From an uncultured Bacilli bacterium (GTDB taxonomy: Bacteria; Bacillota_I; Bacilli_A; RF39; UBA660): 64,000 nucleotides of DNA. This document shows, piece after piece, positions 8,690-16,640 of this stretch. A program made the translations under genes and the position numbers. The notes under the pieces are model-generated. The model was not told the origin of the DNA. It saw only the letters and a list, made by a program, of their open reading frames with translations, and did no database searches. The stretch lies in contig CAKOXU010000001.1 in NCBI GenBank assembly GCA_934130235.1, positions 1 through 64,000 on the forward strand, in the 5' to 3' direction. How positions within the stretch are numbered: position 1 is the first letter of the stretch; every line of letters starts with the position of its first letter.

Positions 8690-9041
8690 ACTTATAATAG
8701 TTTTTATAGGATTAATACTGATATTACTGTTATTATATGGAATTGTTGTACATGTACAATTAATTTCACATAAAAATGAAATTAAATTAAAAGGAAATCC
8801 CTCTACCGGATATGAATGGAAGTGTTATGATCCCAATAATATTGTAAACATAGAAGAAAAATATAGTCCAGCACAAAAAATTGGAAGTGGTGGAATATAT
8901 ACATTCACACTAAAAGGAAATATTAGTGGTAGAACAACAATAACATGCACATATAAAAGAAACTGGGAAGATACCGATAGTGATATTGAAAAAACATATA
9001 ATGTCGAGGTAAATAAATATCTAAAAGCTACAATTAAATAA
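8664..9041 (+). CDS. Membrane-anchored chagasin-like (I42) protease inhibitor
   Basis: 125 residues. An N-terminal anchor (~8-30) is followed by a small beta domain carrying versions of the three chagasin loop motifs: GNPSTGYEW (family NPTTGY), GSGGIYTFTL (family GxGG) and KRNWE (position of RPW). Chagasin-family proteins inhibit papain-like cysteine proteases, and this one would act outside the membrane. Start is ATG 8664 behind AAAGGGGGG; an earlier in-frame ATG at 8607 lacks a good site and lies in the upstream gene. Confidence 0.75.
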   Translation: MKKSMLKNKLIIVFIGLILILLLLYGIVVHVQLISHKNEIKLKGNPSTGYEWKCYDPNNIVNIEEKYSPAQKIGSGGIYTFTLKGNISGRTTITCTYKRNWEDTDSDIEKTYNVEVNKYLKATIK

Positions 9042-9158
9042 AGAAAAGAACCTTTATAAAAAAAATTATTGAATATTTGAAAATAACAACAAGAAATTAT
9101 TTTTAAAAACAATTAGTATATATAGTATAAATGTAAAAATTATGTAAATTATAAAAAA

Positions 9159-9190
9159 AAGAAGTATTAATTTAAAAATACATCTTTTTT
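9159..9190 (+). terminator. Terminator after the chagasin-like gene
   Basis: AAGAAGTATT and AATACATCTT form an imperfect 10-bp stem (one mismatch) followed by a T tract. The remainder of the 197-base gap 9042-9237 is A/T-rich with no further feature apart from the next gene's TTATAA and AAGGAGG sites. Confidence 0.6.
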
Positions 9191-9237
9191 TTATCTATAA
9201 ACAATGATATATTTGTGTTATAAGTAAGGAGGTATAT

Positions 9238-9573
9238 ATGCCACTAATAAATAAAAAGAAACTAGAAAGTGATAAAAGAATAAGTATGAAGGCACAAATG
9301 CGTTCTATTGCTAAACTTATGCAAAAAAAATACAATAACTCAGCACAAGACTTTATAACAGATAATCCTAATATAGACCTTTTCTATAAAAATAATAACC
9401 TTGATAATGTAAAAAATCATTTTACAAAACTAGATAATCAAGACTATATTAATAATTTGAAAGAAATTGCTGCTATATTTAATAAAATGAATACACAAAG
9501 TCAGAATATAATAAATAATGAGCCAGTTAAGCAAAAAGTATATAGTTTGGGAGGATTGAATAAATATGAATAA
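9238..9573 (+). CDS. Hypothetical small charged protein
   Basis: 111 residues, basic N-terminus (KKKLESDKR), helical and Asn-rich, no membrane segment. TTATAA near 9216 and a strong AAGGAGG seven bases before the ATG show real expression signals. It overlaps the next gene, which encodes a tail-anchored protein, by 8 bases; the pair probably works together. No family recognised. Confidence 0.65.
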   Translation: MPLINKKKLESDKRISMKAQMRSIAKLMQKKYNNSAQDFITDNPNIDLFYKNNNLDNVKNHFTKLDNQDYINNLKEIAAIFNKMNTQSQNIINNEPVKQKVYSLGGLNKYE

Positions 9574-9829
9574 CGATATGAAATTTGACCCAAATACCGG
9601 TAAACCTATAGCAAACCAAGGTCAAACAGTGAATACACAAACATTACAATTCGTTCCAAATGTAGAACAAAATAATACACAATTTATAGATAATATAGAA
9701 AAAGCTAATAAAGTAGATGACAACAAAAATAAGGAGAAAAAATCATCAACAATTTTAATAATATTTGTATTCATATTACTTATGGCTGCTATACTATTTT
9801 TATTTCCTTATATATCAAAAAATCTTTAG
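9566..9829 (+). CDS. Hypothetical tail-anchored membrane protein
   Basis: 87 residues: a polar, Asn/Gln-rich N-terminal 60 residues, then KEKKSS and one hydrophobic segment (~63-83) at the C-terminus, the layout of a tail-anchored protein facing the cytoplasm. GGAGG lies upstream in the preceding gene. It ends directly against a convergent gene in a shared terminator. Unrecognised. Confidence 0.65.
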   Translation: MNNDMKFDPNTGKPIANQGQTVNTQTLQFVPNVEQNNTQFIDNIEKANKVDDNKNKEKKSSTILIIFVFILLMAAILFLFPYISKNL

Positions 9830-9847
9830 TTAAACTAGAGATTTTTT
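9819..9847. terminator. Two-way terminator at a zero-gap convergent junction
   Basis: AAAATCTTTAG (9819-9829) and CTAGAGATTTT (9835-9845) form an 11-bp stem with one G.T pair and flanking T/A tracts. The plus-strand TAG ends at 9829 and the minus-strand TAA begins at 9830. Confidence 0.8.
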
Positions 9848-10474
9848 ATTTTTCTTCTTAATCAAATAGTATGCTCCCGATCCAGTTGCAATTAAGAACA
9901 CTACTGTTCCAACTATATCCTCAGGTTCTTCATTTTCGTTCTGATCGCGTTTAGATTTTGTATCATTTTTAAATACGCAAGTCCCATCATCCTTATTAGC
10001 TTTAGAATTGTAATTAATCGCTTTACTATCCATACAGCCATATACATCATAGGTACAACTACCATCATCTTTATTAGCATCTGAATCATAATTATTTGCT
10101 TCACTATCTGTACAGCCATATATGTCATAGGTACAACTACCATCATCTTTATTAGCATCTGAATCATAATTATTTGCTTTACTATCTGTACAGCCATATA
10201 TGTCATAGGTACAACTGCCATCATCTTTATTAGCTTTAGAATCATAATTATTTGCTTTACTATCTGTACAGCCATAAACAGTTTCTTGCTTAATTGTTCT
10301 AACAGCCGGTGTACAAGTACATGTTGGACTATATGTTCCATCGTTGCAAATTTGTCTTCCATTTGAACCACAGCCAGATACTCCACCATGATGTGAACAG
10401 CATCCTCGTCCAGCTAACACATTAAATGGTAATAAAATATTTAATAAAACTAAAATAGCTAAAAATCTCTTCAT
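9830..10474 (-). CDS. Secreted Cys-rich protein with four GCTD-type repeats and a C-terminal anchor
   Basis: 214 residues. A signal peptide (1-21) is followed by a Cys/His-rich segment (GRGCCSHHGGV, ICNDGTYSPTCTC), then four 26-residue repeats (67-170) of the type GCTDSKANNYDSKA with NKDDGSC. Repeats of this GCTDxxAxNYxxxAxxDDGSC kind are found in many secreted proteins; the Asp clusters and paired Cys suggest a disulfide-stabilised, possibly Ca2+-binding unit. A membrane segment (~186-205) with a KKKNKK tail anchors it. There is no LPXTG box before that segment. The start is ATG 10474 behind GGAGGA. Confidence 0.78.
   Translation of the reverse strand: MKRFLAILVLLNILLPFNVLAGRGCCSHHGGVSGCGSNGRQICNDGTYSPTCTCTPAVRTIKQETVYGCTDSKANNYDSKANKDDGSCTYDIYGCTDSKANNYDSDANKDDGSCTYDIYGCTDSEANNYDSDANKDDGSCTYDVYGCMDSKAINYNSKANKDDGTCVFKNDTKSKRDQNENEEPEDIVGTVVFLIATGSGAYYLIKKKNKKSLV
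9965..10276 (-). repeat. Four tandem 78-bp coding repeats
   Basis: The unit encodes 26 residues from YGC to the next YGC. The middle copies are nearly identical at DNA level, which points to recent duplication; the last copy (lowest coordinates) is the most diverged. The same similarity keeps a second frame open here, which is an artefact. Confidence 0.9.
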
Positions 10475-10486
10475 AATCCATCCTCC

Positions 10487-10530
10487 AAAAAAAAGCTAGC
10501 AAAAAACTCATTAAATAAGTCTATACTAGC
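10487..10530 (-). promoter_or_regulatory. Leader hairpin plus U8 tract before the repeat protein
   Basis: Reading on the minus strand, GCTAG (10530-10526) can pair with CTAGC (10499-10495), followed directly by eight T residues and then the GGAGGA ribosome binding site. This terminator-like arrangement inside a leader could attenuate the gene, but the stem is short and the loop long. Confidence 0.3.
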
Positions 10531-10596
10531 ACTTAACTATAATTATTTTAACATATTTTTTGATAAAATAAAACAAATTTTTCATATTATATATTG

Positions 10597-10630
10597 CAAA
10601 AAAAAAGAATACATTATTTTATTGTATTCT
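10597..10630 (-). terminator. Terminator of the LysM amidase gene
   Basis: AGAATACA and TGTATTCT pair across a 9-base loop, followed on the minus strand by a run of T residues. Confidence 0.8.
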
Positions 10631-10643
10631 CATAAGTATACTA

Positions 10644-11666
10644 TTACTTAATTTTTAACACTTGACCTATACTTAATAAATCACTCTTCAAATTATTTAA
10701 TTCTCTTAATTTTGATACACTAGTATTATATTTATTTGCTATTTTCCACAAACTATCTCCACTTTTTACTGTATAAGTATTTGTACTGGAAGTTGGAATA
10801 TTTAGTCTTTGACCTATAGAAAGCGCAGTTGATGTTAGATTATTTAATTTCATAATTTCATTAACACTTGTATCATAATTACGAGCTATTTTATATAAAC
10901 TGTCTCCTTTTTTAACCACATAAACATTAGTTGCTTGACTATTCTCTTGTTTAGTAGGAATCTTTAACACTTGACCTATCTTCAACATTGATGACGTAAG
11001 TCCATTAGTATCCTTTATATCAGAAACACTAACGCCATATTTTTTAGCTATACTCCATAGGCTATCTCCACTTTTTACTGTATAGTAATTTCCTTCTGCA
11101 ACTGGAACATATGTTAAATTTAAATACTCCACTATTGCTCTTACAACAGCCTCTGCATATGTCTTCCAATTATTTTTTAATTGTTCAACATCATCACCAG
11201 TACTATCTAAAAAGCCATATTCCACTGTAATTGATTCTATATTACCTGTATCTCTCTGCATAAAATAATAGTCTTTAGCTGTATTACTTGGTAATCTTCT
11301 TTGGTATGCTTTACGTACATTTTGACCTTCATTCTCTAATTCTTTTAAAATTAAATTTGAAAGAGTAGAGGTGTTCCTAAGTGCATATATCACTTCAGCA
11401 CCATCGCCACCTCCTGCATTTATATGATTTGACACCAATATAACATCACTAGAATCACCAAATGCATTCTTTACCCTTTTTACTCTTTCACTAGGAGATA
11501 AGGTCTCATCAGTAGTACGTGTCATTTTGACATCCAATCCTAAATCTTTAAATCTATTATATATATACTCAGATATCTTTAATGTATATTCTTTTTCAAT
11601 AATACCATTACCACTAGCGCCCGGATCTTCTCCTCCATGCCCAGCATCCACAACTATCTTAGCCAT
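10644..11666 (-). CDS. N-acetylmuramoyl-L-alanine amidase with three LysM domains
   Basis: 340 residues. The N-terminal Amidase_3 domain (1-180) has the Zn ligands in VVDAGHGGEDPG, the Glu of GIIEKE and SNHIN, plus the catalytic Glu in VEYGF. Three LysM domains (~193-237, 248-291, 297-340; each starts near YTVKSGDSLW) bind glycan. There is no signal peptide; GGTGAT precedes ATG 11666 and no upstream start adds one. Cytoplasmic amidases of this kind, such as CwlC of Bacillus, act when the mother cell lyses, which fits a sporulating host. That role is inference. Confidence 0.9.
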   Translation of the reverse strand: MAKIVVDAGHGGEDPGASGNGIIEKEYTLKISEYIYNRFKDLGLDVKMTRTTDETLSPSERVKRVKNAFGDSSDVILVSNHINAGGGDGAEVIYALRNTSTLSNLILKELENEGQNVRKAYQRRLPSNTAKDYYFMQRDTGNIESITVEYGFLDSTGDDVEQLKNNWKTYAEAVVRAIVEYLNLTYVPVAEGNYYTVKSGDSLWSIAKKYGVSVSDIKDTNGLTSSMLKIGQVLKIPTKQENSQATNVYVVKKGDSLYKIARNYDTSVNEIMKLNNLTSTALSIGQRLNIPTSSTNTYTVKSGDSLWKIANKYNTSVSKLRELNNLKSDLLSIGQVLKIK

Positions 11667-11727
11667 ATATTATCACCACACTTATCACCTACTGTAGTAT
11701 ATGATTAACACATATAAATGTGATTAC

Positions 11728-11748
11728 AAAAAAAGGAGCAAAGCTCCT
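11728..11748 (-). terminator. Terminator of hsp20
   Basis: AGGAGC (11734-11739) pairs with GCTCCT (11743-11748) around AAA and is followed by T residues on the minus strand. The stop codon of hsp20 touches the hairpin. Confidence 0.8.
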
Positions 11749-12161
11749 TATTCTTCAATTTCAATATACTTTTTTTCTGGTAATTTTTCTTCTTTGACTT
11801 TAGGTACTTCCAATGTTAATATACCCTTCTTAAAAGTGGCCTTTACACTATCGGCATCTACATTATCTCCTACATAAAAACTACGTGAGCACTCGCCAAA
11901 ATATCTTTCGCGTCTTACATATTTTTCATCTTCTTTATCATTTTTTTCTTCTTCTGCTTTAGCGCTTATAGTTAAATAACCATCAGTTATATCAATTTTA
12001 ATATTATCTTTATCAAATCCTGGTAAATCAATATCAATTATATAACTATCTTCCTTTTCTTTAATATCTGTTTTCATAATTTTATTATCTTCCTTATGAA
12101 AAAATGAATCATTGAACATCTCGTCAAATAAATCAAAATTACTTCTTGGTACTAACATCAT
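11748..12161 (-). CDS. Hsp20/alpha-crystallin small heat-shock protein
   Basis: 137 residues, typical sHSP length. A short N-terminal arm (PRSNFDLFDEMF) precedes the alpha-crystallin domain (~32-125: IDLPGFDKDNIKIDI, the YFGECSRSFYVG strand, and the A-x-x-x-n-G-I-L motif as FKKGILTLEVPK). It forms oligomeric holdases that bind unfolding proteins. A CIRCE operator overlaps its promoter, so HrcA control is expected. AGGAAG precedes two adjacent ATG codons; either may be used. Confidence 0.93.
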   Translation of the reverse strand: MMLVPRSNFDLFDEMFNDSFFHKEDNKIMKTDIKEKEDSYIIDIDLPGFDKDNIKIDITDGYLTISAKAEEEKNDKEDEKYVRRERYFGECSRSFYVGDNVDADSVKATFKKGILTLEVPKVKEEKLPEKKYIEIEE

Positions 12162-12254
12162 ATATATTACTTCCTTTCTTTAAGTGTTGTTGCCTATTTC
12201 AGGGTAGCACATTAATATAATTTAATACCTATAAGACTTTCATCTTACATATTA

Positions 12255-12283
12255 ATAATAGCACGTTTAATTAGCACTGTCAA
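12255..12283 (-). promoter_or_regulatory. Promoter of hsp20
   Basis: On the minus strand TTGACA (12283-12278), 17 bases, then TATTAT (12260-12255). The -35 box lies within the CIRCE element. The leader is about 85 nt, unusually long for this genome. Confidence 0.75.
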
Positions 12284-12297
12284 TAGCTGAGTGCTAA
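12271..12297 (-). promoter_or_regulatory. CIRCE operator (HrcA site) of hsp20
   Basis: TTAGCACTG-N9-GAGTGCTAA matches the CIRCE inverted repeat TTAGCACTC-N9-GAGTGCTAA with one mismatch. It covers the -35 region of hsp20, a normal position for HrcA repression. Just upstream (12296-12304 and 12307-12315) is a direct repeat of AATTTCACA, and at 12325-12342 an inverted repeat GTCAAA...TTTGAC of unknown meaning. Confidence 0.93.
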
Positions 12298-12391
12298 TTT
12301 CACAGAAATTTCACATTTTATACCGTCAAACTTTGTTTTGACTACATTAATTTCTCATTTCTTTCATGTGAAAAACAGTTTCATATCATTT

Positions 12392-13318
12392 TTATTTATC
12401 CATAATACTTCTCCATGTACTTGGAAATCCCATTTTATCTAAAAAAGTATTTATTCCAACTGTATTTGTTTTTCCATCTAATATATCGACTTCATAACTT
12501 ATTTCATTTATAAAATCCCTAAATTCATCTGTACTCAATAAATACTTCATAATAATAACTACAGAAAAGACATCGTTTTTTCCTTTTATATATTCATCAT
12601 CAATTCTTTGTATATTTAAATATTCATGATAATAACAATCTGGTATAGATCTTTGTGTCTTATGATCATATAATATATCTTCATGAGCACATAAATTTCT
12701 ATAATTAGATAATATAGATAAATATATAGATAATGTTTCTACATCTAAATTATATATGCTTGCTATATCCTGTTGATCATTATATTCAAGTATATTATAA
12801 AACTCTCCTATAATTCCAAAAGACAATACTTTTACTAATATCCACATAGGAATATAACCATAATTATTAATGTAGTGCATAGTAGCAGTATGCTGTTTCC
12901 CATTAATTCTAATTTGTCTTTTAACTTTGTTTAAGACATCATGAACTTGTCTTACTTTCATAGGATCATGAGAAAAGTTTTTAGGATTTAAATAATCCTT
13001 TTCTTTAAATCCATACTTTTTTGATAATTCATACGAAAATAATGATTTAATATTATTTTCTACTATAAGTAAATTTTTAAAAAAAATATTTCTTATCTTT
13101 CTATCAAAAACAAACATAGCATATAATTCTTCAAAAGTAGTTCCATTTATAAAATCAGTTCCATTTTCCTTTAAAAACAAGTGTCTATAACCGTTAATAA
13201 AAAAGTAATTCTCTCTAAGTAATATCTCTTTAGTTTTTTCAAGATCTTTTATTACTAATCCCCTATTTTTGAAAATTTCTACCTGCTCGTCTAAATTCTT
13301 AAATACCTTTTTACTCAT
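12392..13318 (-). CDS. Abi_2-family (AbiD/AbiF-like) HEPN protein
   Basis: 308 residues. The N-terminal part (FKNLDEQVEIFKNRGL, NYFFINGYRHLF, FDRKIRNIFF) and the C-terminal helix carrying SNYRNLCAHEDILYDH are typical of the Abi_2 family of abortive-infection proteins. R207-x4-H212 is the HEPN ribonuclease motif. Family members block phage growth in lactococci and some act as RNases. It stands alone between hsp20 and a lipoprotein gene with GGTGAT before the ATG; no antitoxin is evident beside it. Defence activity is inferred from the family. Confidence 0.85.
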   Translation of the reverse strand: MSKKVFKNLDEQVEIFKNRGLVIKDLEKTKEILLRENYFFINGYRHLFLKENGTDFINGTTFEELYAMFVFDRKIRNIFFKNLLIVENNIKSLFSYELSKKYGFKEKDYLNPKNFSHDPMKVRQVHDVLNKVKRQIRINGKQHTATMHYINNYGYIPMWILVKVLSFGIIGEFYNILEYNDQQDIASIYNLDVETLSIYLSILSNYRNLCAHEDILYDHKTQRSIPDCYYHEYLNIQRIDDEYIKGKNDVFSVVIIMKYLLSTDEFRDFINEISYEVDILDGKTNTVGINTFLDKMGFPSTWRSIMDK

Positions 13319-13395
13319 AGTATCACCATAATAATTATAGCATACTTAGTAATAAATTAAAACTACATAATATTAATTTAAATTATGCAATAAAT

Positions 13396-13418
13396 AAGTT
13401 TACTTATAAAAGTAAACT
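13396..13418 (-). terminator. Probable terminator of the lipoprotein gene
   Basis: AGTTTACTT (13397-13405) and AAGTAAACT (13410-13418) form a 9-bp stem with a 4-base loop; the minus-strand tail is only moderately T-rich. Confidence 0.55.
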
Positions 13419-13423
13419 CATTT

Positions 13424-13987
13424 TTAATACTCATATATTCCCAAAAGTTTATTTTCTTCTGTCTCTGTTAAATCATCTAATTCCCATTTACCATCTGTAT
13501 TTTTGGTAAGTGAAAAGTATATTGTATATTTAACTCGATCTTTAGCATCTTTAATTTTATCTAACTTATAGTCATTGTATTTAGCTTCATCAAATGAACC
13601 ATCTGCTAATTTAAATTCATCCGCATTTGTTTGTTTATAAGCTTCTGCTTCTTTTAATACTTTAGAATAATCATTTACTTCTATTTCAGCTTCTACTGTT
13701 GCTTTATCTCCATTAACAGTTTCTTCTTTTATTTCATATGTTAAATCCTGATAATGTTTCTTTAAAGCACTTTTGTAAGTTTCTTTTTGTGTATCAGTAA
13801 AAGTTGTCTCTAATCCTACTACAGAATCTATTTTCTCAATAACATTACTATGAAGTGTCTGATAATTACCCAAGTATTCTTCTACTCTTTTTGTAGGCGT
13901 ATTTGACATATTTTTACCTAAAGAACATCCTGTTAAAACAATACTTATAACAAGCAAAGAACTAATTACTAATAATCTTTTCTTCAT
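13424..13987 (-). CDS. Putative lipoprotein of unknown function
   Basis: 187 residues. Lipobox VLTGC at about residues 17-21 after a KKRLL... signal marks it as a lipoprotein. The mature part alternates charged helices and strands (DLTYEIKEETVNGDKATVEAE, then a KWELDDL strand near the end), like the NTF2-fold/DUF5105-type lipoproteins of gut Bacillota; the function of those is unknown. ATG 13987 behind GGGAGGT is chosen over an upstream in-frame ATG at 14002. Confidence 0.75.
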   Translation of the reverse strand: MKKRLLVISSLLVISIVLTGCSLGKNMSNTPTKRVEEYLGNYQTLHSNVIEKIDSVVGLETTFTDTQKETYKSALKKHYQDLTYEIKEETVNGDKATVEAEIEVNDYSKVLKEAEAYKQTNADEFKLADGSFDEAKYNDYKLDKIKDAKDRVKYTIYFSLTKNTDGKWELDDLTETEENKLLGIYEY

Positions 13988-14027
13988 ATTTACCTCCCAC
14001 AACTATTATGGGACAATTGTACTCTGT

Positions 14028-16583
14028 TTATACACCAGTATTCATATTTTTTTTATTTAAAACTAGTTTTCTAATCCAATCAAAAGGAATAACTGTAAAC
14101 GCTACTAAAACCATTATTACAAATTGTTCTAATGTAAGACCACTTGTTCTAAATGTTGATCCTCCATAATATATAAGAATTACTTGTGTAATAAGTATAA
14201 AACTAATTACTAATATAAATACCTTATTTTTTAAAATATTAGATAGTATATTAATACGATTAGTTCGTGCATTAAAACAATTAAATATATCTATAAATAT
14301 AAAAAGTCCAAAAAATGCAGTATATAAATATTTATCTTCAATGTATATATTTTTTATTAAAGGTAATTTTAAAAATAACATGCAAAGTATAGATGAATAT
14401 ATTCCTGTTAAAAAAATTTGGTTTATCATATACTTGTTTATAATGTTTTCATCTTTCTTATTAGGATATTCCCTCATATATTCTAAAAGAGGTGCCTCAT
14501 AAGAGTAAGCAAGACCTGCTAATGTATCCATAACCATGTTTATCCATAGCATTTGAATGACCGTTATAGGCGTTTCTATATTTATAAAAGGTCCTATTAT
14601 AGACAATGACAGTGCACATAAATTAATAGTTAATTGCAATATTACAAATTTTCTTATACTTTTAAATATTGTTCTTCCAAATAAAATAGCATTTGCAATT
14701 GATCGCAAATTATTATCAAGAATTACAATATCGGATGCTTCTTTACTTACTTCAGTACCACTACCCATTGAAAATCCTACGTCGGCTTTTTTTAATGCAG
14801 GTGCATCATTTACTCCATCTCCGGTCATTCCTACAACTAATCCTAATTCTTGGCATATTCTAACCAATCTACTTTTATCACTAGGTAAACTTCTAGAAAC
14901 AATGGATAACTTAGGTAAAATGCTTTTCACTTCATCATCACTCATTGCTTTCAATTCGTCACTACTAAGAACAACATCTCCTTCATCATAAATGCCAACT
15001 TCTTTTCCAATATTTAAAGCAGTATCACTATTGTCACCAGTAATCATAATAGTTTTAATATGAGCATTTTTAACCAATTTAACGCCTTCTTTTGCGCCAT
15101 CCCTTATTGTATCTTTTATAAGCAATATTCCAACAAAAGTTAAATTATTTAAATTTTCAATATCTGGAGTATCACTAGTGCACGTAATTAGAACTCTAAT
15201 ACCTTCTTTTGAATATTTTCTAATTATACTTTCAATTCTATATTTATTTATAGCTTTTTTATTACCATTACTGTCATAATAATACTTACAATTTTTAAGC
15301 AAAACCTCATAAGCACCCTTTATATAATTTATACCATCTATTCGTGCAATAGAATACTTTTTAGAACTACTAAATTCTATAAAATCTTCCTTTTTATAAT
15401 TTTTTATTTCACTTGAAAAAAAGTTTAAAATTGCTCGATCTGTAGAATTACCTCCTATTACTTTATTATCCGAAAAAATACTACTATTATTCCCAATACA
15501 CGATACTTTTATTAAATCAAAATACTTTTTATTTTTAAAATCTTTAATATTACTATATTCATTTAAATTGCCATCTATAATTTTAATGACATTAAGTTTT
15601 CCATTAGTAAGTGTACCTGTTTTATCTGTAAATAAAACATTTATATTTCCACTCGTTTCAATACCAGTCATTTTTCTTACTAGAACATTATTTTTCATCA
15701 TTCTTTTCATATTTGAAGATAATACTAGTGTTATCATCATTGGTAATCCTTCTGGAACCGCCACTATTATTATTGTTACACATAAAGTTAACCCATATAA
15801 AATATGTCCAGTTATTGTAGGAAAATCTGTAATCATTTTTTTTATTAATAAAATATCAAAATTATTATTAATAAGAATAACTTTAAACAAATAAGAAAAA
15901 AAGACAAGAAATGCACCAATATATCCTATTTTACTTATAAAGCGAGCTAAAGAAGTAAGCCTTAATTTTAATGGACTTATTGGCGACTTTTCTTTTAACT
16001 CAAGTGCTAACGTACCATAAAAAGTATTTATACCAACACTGCTAACCTTTACTAAGGCCCGATTTGAATAAACAACTGTTCCCCTATATACAGTATCCCC
16101 TTTTTTCTTATAGGTTTCTCTTGTTTCACCATTTATACTAGACTCATCTACATACAACTCACCTTCTATCACTAAACCATCGGCCGCTATTTTATCACCC
16201 GCTTCTAACTGTAATATATCCCCAACTACGACATCATTTATTGGAATCTCAGTAAGTTTAACATCCCTTATTACCTTACAGTTTATTTTGGCTATTTCCT
16301 CTTGTAATTTTTTAAAAGCAGATTCTGATGCATATTCACTTATACTTGATATAAATGATGCAAGCATTATTGAAATTACTATACCAATAGTCTCATACCA
16401 GTCAAAACTTTTAAACAAAAAAACTGTTTTTATAGCGAGCGCTATCAAAAGAATCTTTATAATAGGGTCTCCAAGACTGTTTAATAAAAGTTTAAAAAAA
16501 GAATCACTTTTACCCTCTAATATTTCATTACTTCCATTATTTTTTCTACTTTCCAATACCTCTTTACTTGTTAATCCTTTCAT
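14028..16583 (-). CDS. P-type Ca2+-transporting ATPase (P2 type)
   Basis: 851 residues. Visible are the P2-type M4 motif PEGLPMMITL, the phosphorylation site DKTGTLTNG, MITGDN, and the hinge MTGDGVNDAPALKKADVGF, with about ten membrane spans in the usual 2-2-6 order. PEGLP in M4 is characteristic of calcium pumps, so Ca2+ export from the cytoplasm is likely; Mn2+ or another cation is possible. The start is ATG 16583 behind GGAGGA; a frame from 16628 would add residues that overlap a terminator. Confidence 0.88.
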   Translation of the reverse strand: MKGLTSKEVLESRKNNGSNEILEGKSDSFFKLLLNSLGDPIIKILLIALAIKTVFLFKSFDWYETIGIVISIMLASFISSISEYASESAFKKLQEEIAKINCKVIRDVKLTEIPINDVVVGDILQLEAGDKIAADGLVIEGELYVDESSINGETRETYKKKGDTVYRGTVVYSNRALVKVSSVGINTFYGTLALELKEKSPISPLKLRLTSLARFISKIGYIGAFLVFFSYLFKVILINNNFDILLIKKMITDFPTITGHILYGLTLCVTIIIVAVPEGLPMMITLVLSSNMKRMMKNNVLVRKMTGIETSGNINVLFTDKTGTLTNGKLNVIKIIDGNLNEYSNIKDFKNKKYFDLIKVSCIGNNSSIFSDNKVIGGNSTDRAILNFFSSEIKNYKKEDFIEFSSSKKYSIARIDGINYIKGAYEVLLKNCKYYYDSNGNKKAINKYRIESIIRKYSKEGIRVLITCTSDTPDIENLNNLTFVGILLIKDTIRDGAKEGVKLVKNAHIKTIMITGDNSDTALNIGKEVGIYDEGDVVLSSDELKAMSDDEVKSILPKLSIVSRSLPSDKSRLVRICQELGLVVGMTGDGVNDAPALKKADVGFSMGSGTEVSKEASDIVILDNNLRSIANAILFGRTIFKSIRKFVILQLTINLCALSLSIIGPFINIETPITVIQMLWINMVMDTLAGLAYSYEAPLLEYMREYPNKKDENIINKYMINQIFLTGIYSSILCMLFLKLPLIKNIYIEDKYLYTAFFGLFIFIDIFNCFNARTNRINILSNILKNKVFILVISFILITQVILIYYGGSTFRTSGLTLEQFVIMVLVAFTVIPFDWIRKLVLNKKNMNTGV

Positions 16584-16614
16584 ATATTCCTCCATTAAAA
16601 TATATGAATATAAA

Positions 16615-16640
16615 CAAAAAAAAGACACATTACTGTGCCT
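16615..16640 (-). terminator. Terminator of the lysozyme-like hydrolase gene
   Basis: On the minus strand AGGCACA (16640-16634) pairs with TGTGTCT (16629-16623) and is followed by a T tract. The stop codon of the hydrolase lies inside the hairpin. Confidence 0.75.

Noticed and set aside
9965..10276. CRISPR-like array
   Set aside because: The repeats are contiguous 78-bp coding units without spacers.
9913..10389. A 158-codon open frame across the GCTD repeats in another reading frame
   Set aside because: It is open only because the 78-bp repeat lacks stops in that frame; it has no ribosome site and low-complexity Met/Ile/Val repeats, while the other frame encodes a signal peptide, repeats and anchor.
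12325..12342. CtsR operator (GTCAAA...TTTGAC)
   Set aside because: CtsR boxes are direct heptads; this is an inverted repeat and lies upstream of the CIRCE-controlled promoter.
14557..14991. Plus-strand frames opposite the P-type ATPase (also 15568-15894 and 16288-16725)
   Set aside because: Shadows of conserved ATPase motifs; no ribosome site.
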